A stretch of DNA of 64,000 nt from contig CM048552.1 of NCBI GenBank assembly GCA_026413225.1, forward strand, positions 24,541,001 through 24,605,000, given 5' to 3'. The stretch is from Otis tarda. Taxonomy: Eukaryota > Chordata > Aves > Otidiformes > Otididae. The notes beneath the pieces were generated by a model, which had not been told where the DNA came from, did no database searches, and saw only the letters and a list, made by a program, of their open reading frames with translations. Both the position numbers and the translations under genes were made by a program. Numbering within the stretch: position 1 is the first letter of the stretch; every line of letters starts with the position of its first letter. Positions 35,167-47,199 of this stretch are shown piece by piece.

Positions 35167-38100
35167 CAATGAATGCAACAGAGAACAAAGTGGGGTAGTT
35201 TTCTTGCAGGGGGGGAAAGGGGAGGCCAAAGGCAGAAACAAGGTTCTGTTTTCACTTACAGCTTGAATGGTAGGACTGCCCATCTTCAAAAAAACTACAG
35301 TAATTGTGATGGGTAGCTATAGCAACACATCTACAAAAAACAAAACTATGGCTTCCCAAGGGACAATGATATATTGTTGTATTCTTAGAAGAGTATGGAT
35401 GCAGGTCATCACTGATCATTGTAATATGTACTTGGGGAGCAATTAAGATGTTTATGGTCGTGGTCTCATTGTTCTTGCTTAGCTGGACAGCAGTACATTG
35501 AACAAGAGATACCTTTTTTTCCTCTTCTCCCCTGATTAACTTTCCCAAACTGCATGTTTTCTGTATTTTGAATACATCTTAACAGTTTCACTATGTTTTA
35601 CTTATATAGAAAAGAAAACAAGTGTGTAACTACTGCGGTGCTTTTGAGTTTCTTCTTTTCCCTAGACAGACAGCTTGTTATTCAATCTGATTTAGGTTTA
35701 ACACCTTTAAGGTGCATTATGCATAAAGGAGGATCCTTAAAACAGATGTGCCATTAGAGTCAGCACAAGATTCACTAAAACATGTAATGACAACTGTACC
35801 TGATAACTGATTTTTTAATACAGAAATTCAAGACTACTGGCATACAGAACCAAATGCATCTCAGAGGGAGGAGAGGTTTTGACGTGTGCTCTACATCAAA
35901 TTCAAGTTTGTTAAACACTCTCACAATGATCAGTACTGATCAGTTTATTTCCATAACTGATATTACTTGCGTGGAAAATGGCCACTTTCTGAAAATTAAG
36001 ATAAATGAAAATTTTATCTTCCTAAGAGTATCACTTTGTTGTGCAAGCGAAGCCCAGTACAAAATAGGAAAGTCGCCTTGCCCAAGAGAGATAGCAGCTA
36101 AAAGAGGCAAAAGTGAATGCTTAACAGGATGCCTGAACATACAAAAAAATGATGACACTGTTGCTACCCTGGCTTACTAAGCATATCTATCTTGTCAGAT
36201 TATACCAAGTCTGTTGGCTTATACTGAGAAAGCAGAGCTGTGATCCTGTGTCCTTCAGGGTCATGGCAGCAAGGAAGAAGACAGTAAGGAAGCATAATTC
36301 TATTTTGACTTTGTGGACTGCTTGAAGGACTGAAGGAATAAGCAAATAAAAAACCCTTCAACTCTGTATTCACATTATGGTCATGCTGAAAGTGAGCCTT
36401 TAGTATATGTCTGCAGCTGTAAACAAATAAACAACAATAAAAAAAAACCAGGAAAAGAACCTAATGAATAAATAAAAATCTTGTTTAATTAAAAATAAGA
36501 TTTTGTTTTTAATTTATGTGTTTTCTTTTCCACACATTTTCTCCCTTGACACCTTCCCTACCTCTGAAGAGTGTGAGGTATGGGAATTTCAGAAGCACTG
36601 TTTGTGTCTTGCTTTTTAATTCTACTGTGTCTTACTATGGAAATAGCTATTAGAGTGTGGATCATTTAATCTAATTTACATGGGATTCCTATTAAAGTCA
36701 ATGCCAGTTCTCTGGACAGAGAAATGCTTTACAAGACTTTCCATGAACACCCTTCAGAACTGTTCACTTCTTTTCCAGTAGTCCCATTTGGGTGGGTCAA
36801 TCAGTTACCACATTTTATCCAGCTTCCTATTTTGATTCCAACATAGCAGGTGAATTCCATCCCAAAACCTTATTGAAATGCATAAAGACTTTTGTCCTTA
36901 ATACCCTAATATCAGTGAAATGTGCAAATGAGAATGTCTGCTTTGATTAAAAGAAGATAAAAAACCCTGCAAGATACTCTCATAGTTGGTTTGGTAAGAA
37001 AACCTTAGCTATGTGCATATAAAAAAAAAAAGTGAGAGAAATCTGTAAAAGTACATGCCTTAAAATTCATATTTTTAAAATACTTTAAATGTATGGGAAA
37101 GGGCAATGAGATAGGCTTTTTAAGCAAAGCGATGTCATTACATTGTTGATACAGGGGTGAAATTGGGAAAGCCAAAGCTTAGCTGGAGCTGAAACCGACA
37201 AAGGTTGTGAAAGGGCAACAAGAAGAGCTTCTGCACACGTATCAGCAGCAAAAGGAGAGCAAGCCAAGGAAAACATGAGCCTGCTGGTGAGCTGGACAGG
37301 CAACCTAGTGATGAGGAACATGGAACAGATAAGGTACCGGATTTTTGCCTCATTTACTGCAAAGGTCTATTCTGAGGCCTCTATGTCTCCATCCCTTGTA
37401 GCAAGATCTGGAGGAAAAAGTTACACACAGTAGAGGAGGTTGAAGCTAGGGCCTACTTAGGTAAAATAAGTTGGAGAGAAATGCATTAGGTCATTATGCA
37501 GTGGACAGCTAACTGGACAAATGGACTCAGAATGTAGAGATGAGTGGTTCAAAGTCTAACCACCAGAATGTTATGCATTATCCTCAGGAATTATACTAGA
37601 GCCATTGTCACAAACACCAGTATGATAGGGAGGAATACTCCTTCACAAGAGCCCCTTAGCTCAGTGACTTTAAATCAGGGCTGAGGACTCTTCCAGAGTA
37701 GAGGAATGTGAGAATTCATAATCCACTGCACAAATGTCCCAGTATAAAACTCTAGGTCTTTCCTTGACCCTCTCCAGGCTTCCCTGACTATAGCTCTGAT
37801 TTGGGTGTAGCACAAAGAGATCCCATTTAAACCATTCTTTCAACATGATCTTGAAACATGCTTCAAAACTATTTCCATTTAGAATTGTACACAGAAAACA
37901 GGCAGGTGCTACATTTAAGTTTTGGAGTTTTGTATTAAAGAATTGGATAGCAAATCACTACTAATTATATGAAACATTTCTAGAGAGTCTGATAGTCACA
38001 GTCACTGCACATACATGTAATAAAAAGATAATACCTGGGAAATGGAGCTTTCCCTCTGATAGATGCATGGAACAAGTCCATAAACATATAGTAAAGGGAA

Positions 38101-38529
38101 GAGACAGGGACATAACCTCAAAAATCCCTAATCCAATGATTCTGGGAGCTGGGAAGGTACAAGGAAAGCAGACCACAGACTGCGGGAAGTCACCAATACC
38201 CTCCCTAAATAGTATCTTGTATTAGCACTGATACAGGGAGGCTACAGGGCTAGGTGGACCATCGGCCTTACTCTTTTGTTTTTACGAATGAAAGTTAAAT
38301 TAACAAAAGTTCATAAGAAGTCCCACTTATCAAGTAAGTCTAGAATTTATAGCCAAGAACTTTTATGTCTTCTCATGCCCTGACCTTTTCTCCGAAAGAG
38401 TGGTGTGACCAGGCTCTGAAACAAGTCTTTGCAAGAGTTGTGAGTCACACACAGAAAGAGCAGCAACCAAAGCAGTAAGTCTTTGTAGAACCTGTTGAAT
38501 GGATTAATGGAGTCTTGTTATACTTTTTT

Positions 38530-38553
38530 TTTGTCATGAAATTTCATGACAAA
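38530..38553. repeat. Perfect 24-bp palindrome
   Basis: The arms are TTTGTCATGAAA and its exact reverse complement TTTCATGACAAA, with no spacer. It is preceded by a T run. There is no extended symmetry outside, so it is not the centre of an obvious larger hairpin transposon. It contains two TCATGA words. Confidence 0.9.
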
Positions 38554-41280
38554 TCCAATAATGAATAGATCTTAGTAGACATTCATTATCACTCAGTGAT
38601 TATCCCAATCCTAAAGCCTACAAAATGAAGTAATGAAATAATAATTGAAAATAATGAATATTTGCTGTCTGCTTTATTAGCCTAATGTTCACATTTCTTC
38701 ACTTGTAAGTCTCATTCCTGCATCACAGATTTCTTAGAAATATACAGTCAATCCTAGTTCAAAGGAAGAAAGCTTTTCAATTATTGTGACACATGGCTAA
38801 AGTGCAAGCAACCAAGCAACTGCTGAAAGAGAAAAGTGGACAGTATTTGGAAAAGATACATTGAGAGTGGTCTTGAATGTCTCAGGTCCTTAATCTTTAG
38901 AAGGCTTGCACAGACTTGTTTGACCCAGAAAAGAACCTTACTTCTTAAGGTCAAAGTGTACTATCCTCAAAATTACAAGAACTCTGCTACATTATGGTCT
39001 GAAGGAAGAGGTTGCTTAATTCTCTGTTTCAGAGGTTTTATAGATTCTCTTTGTTATGAAGCAATCCAAACAGGTTAGTCCTTTCCTATGTAGGCTGAAA
39101 GTCAGAAAGGTAGTTGAGAAAATAGTGAAAATAAAACGTTTCATCACAACCAGATGAAATGATCAAATAGAAAGCCTTTGAGAAGGGATAGTCTCTCTTA
39201 TTCTGACTTTACTGACATTCCCACCTTCAATTACTTGCCCATGACAAGTGCTCACAAGCACTGCAAACAAATCAGTGATAGTTCTAAAGAGTCTTTGACC
39301 TCAAGTGAATTATTCACCTGCAGAAATGAGTTCTCTGTTCCAAAAACGTGGTTATATCAGGGTGGACGTCAAGACACAGGCATTTTTTATAAGTTTCCAC
39401 ACTAAGAGGCCGCCATCTTCCATAGAATGGAAATAATAACGTGCATTTAATTGAGAAACTAGTCATAAGTGTAAGACCAGCAGATGACCAATTGAATTTG
39501 ATACATCCATAAAGAAAATCTGCATTGAATAGAGCTTTTCCACAAATCACTTCTTGCTGGAATTTGTACATATAGTGTACTTTTATGGTGCTTTTTTCCT
39601 CCCCCTAAAAAAAAAGTTTCACATTTTGTACAACAAAAACAAAACGTGGATAGCATTATCATTTCAGCTTTGGAAACCTGCCCAAAAAAAAGCATTCACA
39701 ACACAGCAGTGCCATTATAATCATAGCAGACAAAAATTTCAACCTTTTTGCCCCATATCAATCACAATGTGCCTGAACTAAAACACAGCATAACAAATAT
39801 TTTTTGAGAAATTAGACTGTTACCAGAAAAATATTATAAGGCATATTTATCTTAGAATACTATGTCAACCTTTGAATATAGTTTAGTGTAAATTCTTGCC
39901 CATGATATAATACATAATTTTTTAAGTGAGGGTGAAAGAAAGCAGACACAATAGGTATAATTTTTGTAGTATTGACATAATAATAAATGCCATAGCTGTC
40001 AAGACTTTGGAGGTTTCGCATGACATTCCTACACACACTACCATCTGTTGCCTTCTTATCCTCCTTCCCATTTAGCATTCAGGGCCTTGAATTTCCCAAG
40101 TTTGCTAACAATGCTTGGAGTTTATTAAAGCTTCACTGCACTGGAGAATAGTGTTTAAGTACTGTGTCACCAAGCACTGCAGTACACTGATCTTCATTGC
40201 CCCTAGTTACTCACTACAGGCAGATTCTTGTAGCTTTACAGGCTTGAATGCAGGTTCAAAATCTAGTTGGAATGGATTTTAGAAATACAGCCTGAGTTTG
40301 AAATACAAATCTACACTGTGGTATTTACTGAGTTACAGTCAGCTGCTTTAACTATCTGTTTGGAAACAACTCAAGAGTCCCTTCTAGTCACTTATTCTAG
40401 TGAGAGGAAGCCTCTGGGTAACTGAGAGGTGTTCACTGTCATATCTTCCAGTACTAGATAGAGTATCTCTGCCTTTGAAAGTGCTTCCTTTTCCTCAAGT
40501 CAAAGGAATTGCTGCCTGGTCCATTAGATGCAGCATAGCTGACGCCAAGTCTAGGTTTGACAGATGGTCTAGTTGTATCCCCTGACTAATAGGGAAAAGT
40601 CAAAAGTTTTCAGAAAGCAAAGACAGGAAAACTGGTAAGGAAATACTTTTTACTTTTCATATTTCCCTCTATATAGGAGTAAAGAAAGAGATTTTCAAGT
40701 GTGAAAATGGGAATTAGGTATCTGAAGGATCAGATTTTGATACGAGGCCAATGCTTAGCTGCTTCTTTTTCTTTCCCCTTTAAAATGTCTCCTCTAAATA
40801 AATAATCTCTTCAGTCTACATTTGGCTACACAGCACAATGACTGAGTGCTTTTCTTCAGTCTTCCACTCAAAAAAAAAGAGAGATTAGCTAAAGGTATTA
40901 AATTTTACGACCACTTTTCCCGTAACAAAACTGGAACCTGGACTCCCACTTGTCTACCTTTACAACTGTCCAGCTTTCATTACTGTGCTAGCTGAGTGGG
41001 TCGCTGTCATTAAAACGGATTTTTAGTCTGAAAATTGCCCTGTAGTTGAGAGATATAAGGCAGAGAGCAAAGTGTCAAAAGTCACACAGGTGTCTGAGTC
41101 AGGAACTGCATCAGAATCTCCTGTCACGTAGCTTGGACCTCCACATACTATATTCCTCTCTCCCTACAAAAAAAAAAACAAACAACTTCTCCAGGTATCA
41201 GTATTTCCATTCCTCTGCTCTTTGGGAGAAGAGATCTGTATCACTTATCAAATTAGGCTTTTAATTATGTTTGGCATAAG

Positions 41281-42200
41281 ATGTTCAGCAGATGGAACCT
41301 CTTTTGCTTGGCCATAGGCAGAGCTTCAGCATTATGCAAGGCGCCTCCAGGGCCCCACGCTGGAGCCTTTCCTCATACCCCACACAAGGTCCCTCAATAC
41401 ACACATCACCTCCTCACTGAACCCTGCACAGTGTTCCCACACCAACTGAAGTATCCCATCCCACCCCCCGCATGCCACAGCACTCCCTAGCTCCCCATAT
41501 AGATCTCTACCCCTAACCTGCACACACCTCCCTAATCAGCCCCATGACACTGCCACATCGTCAGTCCTCACGTCCCCAGAAAGCTCCTCCTGCCCCCTTC
41601 AGTGAACCTCGCCCTCTGATTGCGTGGCTCCTGGCATGCTGTAGCATTACCACAGTACCTACCAGGGTCGCCTTCCTCCCGTGAAAGCACAGAGCCAGCA
41701 GGAACGGTACAGCGTGAAATGATATAGAAAAAAGCAGTTCAGGCTGAAACACCATGGAAAACTGCATGGAGACATGGGGTCTGAAAGCACGGATGGCTCT
41801 GGAAGGAGAAGGAGAGGGAGAAAGGAGGACTGCAAATGGACACAGGAATTCTGGAGTGAAGAGGAAGAAAGGTGGTGATTTTATGCGACCAAAAGCTGGG
41901 ATCTGGCTCACTAAGGCTGATTCTTCTTTTTTTCAGATTCTTCCTTTTTCTTTTTCTTAATAAATTCTAACTTTAATTGTCACACTTGTTTGTTATATTT
42001 TCATACTCATTTTTCTTGCTTTTCTGTAGTTTCTTAAATCTTTCTCTCTCCTTCATCTAGTCCTAGACTTTCTTCGTGCCCCACTCCCTCTCTCTCTCCG
42101 TTATAACCATCCTCTTTCTCTCTGTTAAGGATTCCTGTCCTTATCCCCATGCCACTCCTTCCTACCCCCCATAGTTTCTTCATCCTGTTAAACTTCCAGC
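41281..42200. other. Compositionally skewed stretch (C-rich, then purine-rich, then T-rich)
   Basis: The plus strand is C-rich and G-poor at about 41340-41640, purine-rich at 41795-41900 (GGAAGGAGAAGGAGAGGGAG and following) and T/C-rich at 41925-42190. Short frames are open on both strands but resemble nothing known. Such skewed tracts can adopt non-B structures and are also common in decayed repeats. I cannot assign it to a repeat family. Confidence 0.5.
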
Positions 42201-45200
42201 TGCCACAAATACCCCTCCTGGTCTTTCACAAGTCACATGCGATGATTAATTTCCATCCCTGCTGTCGAAGCAAACATGCCTCTCAGAAACCGTTCTTTCT
42301 ATAGCAACCCTGATTTAGGAAGCGATAGAGACACACACAGCTGGTGCAGTGCCAGGATGGGAGCGATGGGTAACCCCGAGCAAGCGGTGCTGAAGTGTTT
42401 GGGCTGCTGATTGAAGGAGTTGGAGGGTGGCCTGAGCACCAGCTGAGTTGACGGAGAATTATGTCACGCAGGAGATATGCGCTCCACCAAAACGGTTTGC
42501 CTAGGGCCAGCCGGGTAGGTATGTTTCCATGCAGACATGCTAGGGAGGGAACTGTGTATTCATTTTTTAAAATTAATGATTAGCAGATTTAAAGGCTGCA
42601 TTTCAGCCTTCTCCTGTCACTTGGGGGAGATAATACCTGACATTTTAATGGGCTTGCCAGCTGATGTCTTAATTCTTCTTGGCCATGTCTTTGAGCCAAT
42701 TACTTTCTACAGTCCTCTAATGGGCTTTTGAGCAAGAGGGGGTCTTGGCACAGACCCCTCTTAGTCGAGGAGCTGAGGGAAAATAAAAGAAGTCACAACT
42801 TGAGCTAAGATACCAGGTAGAAAATCTAGGGCAGGCTTGTTAGGGAGACAATATCTGTCTCTGCCTTTATGAAAAATCACCCTTGAAGTATTTATTTATT
42901 TAAATGTATTTAAAATATTTAACTAAGAATTGTCTGCTGAACATGGACCACCACATTTTCAAAGACAGGAAAGCTGCTATAAGCTGTGCCATGTTTTCAT
43001 GTTGTAAGAAGAGAATCACACAGCAGCTGACAGAAGCAACATAAAATTGTGCGGTTCTTGGGAGCCTGAACCCAAACACAAACTCTGGGGAAGTCTAACT
43101 TCAGAATAGGACAAAAAATTATTTTATGCTTCCCTGCAGAGTAAAATATTGTAGGTATAGATCACAGTGTGTGAGTCTTTTTATCTAATCAAAAAGCTGC
43201 TTAGTCGCTCGGTACTGGTCACAGATCACTAGTATCAAACAGGAAGACATTAAAGTAGAGGCTGAGTCTGGTAATCCATCACACTTTGTATGATCAGGCT
43301 GCTTTCAAATACAACATTAAGCTTACAACAAAATCTTTCACCACTGTTCTTTCTGTACACCTTTCTATTTTCTAAAATTTACTTTCTGGAGTTCACATTT
43401 TCATTCTCGTATTTGAAAGACAAAGAGTTTCATGAGCTTTCTTTGATTAATTAACATTTAGGTTTCTTGCTTAACATACAAATCCCAGTCATTTACTTCC
43501 ATACCATGAACACTGCTAGAAAAATCTAGGACATGTATAAATAGTTAGTACAGATAGAATACTATTTCAAAGGAATATCCTCGGACTATTTTAAACTTCA
43601 TAGCTGGGATAAATCTGAAGGAAATTATGCATTTGCTTCACTTCAGATAACATTTCTTTCACAAGAGTATTTTGAAAAATAGACTAGGGATGAGCAGTAG
43701 AAAATCATATTATGAATTTACTACTGACTGCACATTTAATTCAAAATTCTTTCCTTCTCTTGTACAAAAGGGCTAAGAGCATTCAAGGTTCGATTGCACT
43801 TGTATTGATAGTGTAAGAATGAAAGCTGACTACTTTGTTCAACCATCATGGTAAAAAAAAAAAAGAATTTAAAACTACTGATGAACTTGATTAAGATACA
43901 TCCTGAAATCCACATACTTCAATAAGCAGACTAGACCAACTACTCTGTAAAAAAAAAAATGGAGGAATATTGCCCTTAGATTTCATAGGATAAAGGGTTT
44001 TGCACTTGTGATTCTACTGGAAAAAAAGGTAAGTAAATGCAAACACTTACACATACATACATACTGTTGTGTAGTTAGGGGGTGCAATACTCAAAATCAA
44101 GAAATTACTTCTGACCTTGATATGCAATTAAACTAGCCAATTCTCCTTTCACTCTGATTTTTTTTATAAATGTAAGCTTTTATGTGTCATTTTCCATTTC
44201 CGTTGCAAAGTATAAAATATTCTAGATATATAGTGTGATTATTGATAAACAAGGAGAAAGAAACTCTAGTTTATGAATTTTTAAACAAATGAACTGAGAA
44301 CAATCACAAGTACTTTCTACATGGCATGATTTTTGAAAAACTGCATAAAAGACTCCTCATCTTGAAAAACTAGCCACCTCTTTGAACATACTAAATTATT
44401 TTTTTTAATGAATATTATGTTTGAAACAATGCATTACATTTTTCTTCCACTTCTAATGTGTATTGCTACAGATGGATCTTAGCCATTATTTTCTAACTGT
44501 CATTGATCAATGGTAAAGAGATTACTAAACTGTCTTGAATTTCATTAATAAGTGATGTTGTCTTGATGTATTAAATTACATTTTAAAATGTTATTTTCCT
44601 TAGCACTTCAGCAAGATCCAAGAGACCAGAGACACTGACTTGTCTGTCAGTGCCCATAACATCATTGTGCCTCTGAAGTGAGTTATTTCTGATTGAAATT
44701 TCTGTGCTGAATGGGAAGCTTGCTCATTAACTTGTAAGGCATCCCTGTGCCAGAGCCCACTGCTCCCAGAGCAGGTGAGACTCTATGTTTGTGCCTCAGT
44801 TGTGTTCACAGCCAGGTGAATTGTTTTAAGGTAAATGTGTCTGTAGAGATGGGGACTCCACAGAGGGGACAATAACAAAAATGGGAAAATGGTAACACCC
44901 TGAGTGTGGCTTAGCTAAAACAAGTCAGGTCTGTGATAACAAAGGGCCCCAAGCATCAAGGACTCGCAAAAGCATGCCAAGGGCTGTACAGAAGAAAGCT
45001 ATTGAAATCTATTGCTGGATGTACAAGCTTTATTTGAGAAGAACCTGAGAAATTACGGAATATTTTCACATCCCCCTTGAGTAAGCGGGTCTCTTGCTAT
45101 GAGAAAGTCTGGACCATTATGACTGTATTCTCAGCCTGCCTACATTAGGCAACAATTTCAGTATTAACTCAGTAACAACATATGGGTAAAAATATGCTCC

Positions 45201-45969
45201 AAGCAGCACATTTTTGTTAGCCCATATCTGTCAGTAATTCTTATCAAGTTTTCTAAATTTCTTTCCAGCTTAACTTTTTGAGGGATATGTAACACAGCCC
45301 CAGTCAGGAAGACACCTATTTCTTACTCTAGCTTAACTCACAATTTTTCCTTATAAGGATCTATGTAGAAATGTTGCCATGGGCTACTGAAGTCTACTAA
45401 AGAAGTAAACCGGAGTGGGATGTTTATGGGTTAGTCCTCTTAAGAATTTGTTGACTAAATAGAGGAGTAAACCAGATTATTTATGGAACCTTTTGCTCAG
45501 TGTCGTAGCGATTGGCTTAAAAAATCCTTGTATGTTGTTGCTCCCTTAGCCCCTCTGCTGGTAACTGGTCAGACCACTTTGAGTTCATTCTTGGGGCTTC
45601 TTAGAGGAACTAAATAATGGAATTTCTAAGTATCAAAAGAGAAAAACATAAAGATTTCAAAATATTTTCATTAATCTGGTCCTTGATGTACTCCAGGACT
45701 CTCATTCCTCCTGGTATAGGCAAAGCAATGAAAATCTTTCTTTGATAAGGATAGCCATCAACCAAAACACGTCTTCAAATTGTCTAATATAAGGCTGAGG
45801 TAACATTCTTTCTGATAATTTCCTTAAGCACTAGAAACAAGTCACAACTGATTACTGAGAAGAAATATTAATATAATGCATATGTAAATCCCAACTGTAC
45901 CAGCCTATTTAGGAATATTTGTTTACTGATCAAGTTGCCTCCATAATGACCATTTTCATAGGATTACAT

Positions 45970-46300
45970 GATCCCTTCTGATCTGAGTTAGTAGGAAAAG
46001 TTTTAATAGAATTAAATATATTCTAACTCGCCTCCTGAGAGAACCATGTATGATTCAAAAAGCAAACTCATTCAGAGTGCATAATGCACTTCAGGAAATT
46101 GGCTTAGTGCTGAAATCTACTAAGGCTGATGTCCAAGAGAATTCTGTGATCCCTGCTGATCTGTGTAGCTGGGAAATGCTGGTTTGTAGTAGTTATTTTT
46201 ATCTCTTCAACAGTTGAACCCTGCCTCCACAAGGGCAATGTATTTTTAATGCATATGATGTTATTATGTAAATTGGTTTAGCTGTGTAATCTACTAAAGG
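45970..46300. repeat. Diverged tandem duplication, about 175-bp unit
   Basis: GATCCCTTCTGATCTGAGTTAG at 45970 recurs as GATCCCTGCTGATCTGTGTAG at 46148, and AAATTGGCTTAG...AATCTACTAAGGCTGAT at 46096 recurs as AAATTGGTTTAG...AATCTACTAAAGGTGAT at 46270. The order is the same and the offsets are 178 and 174 bases. The middle of the unit is poorly conserved. This is either an old local duplication or two copies of an unrecognised element. Confidence 0.55.
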
Positions 46301-46711
46301 TGATTTCTCTGTCCCATGTGAACAACAAAGCCAATGATCGCATAATATTCATTAAAGATAAAATTGTCTTACTTTCCATAACCAATTCCCAAGTGCATTG
46401 CTCTGACAACTTCAATTTCTGTTCAATAGTGAACCTGATGCTCATTTGCAAAACTCTAATGAATGTACCAAATAAGAGGTAATGCATTTTTTGAGCTTGC
46501 AGTCCCAAGCAGACTATAAATTATTTTCCAAGGAGCAACAGACACAGTAATTAAAGAACAAGTAAGATCACATCAAAAGTTCCATTCATTTTTTAAAATG
46601 CATCAACCTATAAATCTATGCCAATAAAGTTGCAAAAAATCCTACTTTGATAAATTTCTGAAATTAGGTAGATGTCAACCTTATTTCCATCTATAAATGG
46701 AAGTGCAAGGT

Positions 46712-46765
46712 CATGTCCATGTGTACAATGTGTACATGTGTCCATGTGTACAAATGCACATCTAG
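46712..46765. repeat. Short minisatellite-like repeat (GTCCATGTGTACAA)
   Basis: Two copies of GTCCATGTGTACAA lie about 25 bases apart, with a GTGTACATGT word between them. Purine-pyrimidine alternation (TGTGTACA) is marked. Confidence 0.7.
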
Positions 46766-47169
46766 GGTCTCAGACTTCATGATCTGCAGACATGGATCTA
46801 CATGGACTCCCACAAGAAGATTTAAGAAGATACTAGACATATTTGCATGCCATACTAAATGACAAGAGTTTCTTTGTTATCAAAAAAAAAATCAGATAAC
46901 ACCAGGGGCTACTGCAGTTCTATATCTAACTACTGTTGTCTGTATACACAAATGAACAGGTGTGAAGAAAATGCCTGGATAAGCCCTCACTAAAGTATAA
47001 CATTTTGAGTTAAAGTGTAATTGCATCTTCACGCCCAGGGGAGCAAAGGAGTTCCTAAAAACAACTAAATGTATTTACATATGTTTTTTTTTTTAATCTG
47101 GGAATCTATACACTTTTAAAAACACAAACAAAACCTTGTGAATAAACCCTTCACAAGACCACTGAAAGA

Positions 47170-47199
47170 TTAGATAGTAATTAGATAATTACTATCTAA
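47170..47199. repeat. Perfect stem-loop, 13-bp stem and 4-base loop
   Basis: The stem arm TTAGATAGTAATT (47170-47182), loop AGAT and exact complement AATTACTATCTAA (47187-47199) form a perfect hairpin. A further direct copy of TTAGATAGTAAT follows at about 47208. The stem is entirely AT-rich and thus weak. No poly-T tail supports a terminator or a Pol III product. Confidence 0.85.

Larger units (their letters stand above)
32166..41280. other. About 9 kb of unique AT-rich DNA without recognised genes
   Basis: No family-level match. It holds the 192-codon open stretch at 34588-35166 and the palindrome at 38530-38553, listed separately, and A-rich runs near 33550 and 34140-34175. All other open frames are about 125 codons or shorter and unrecognised. 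Confidence 0.6.

Noticed and set aside
41281..41490. Possible Pro/His-rich small protein
   Set aside because: The frame is a by-product of the C-rich tract, and other frames are equally open.
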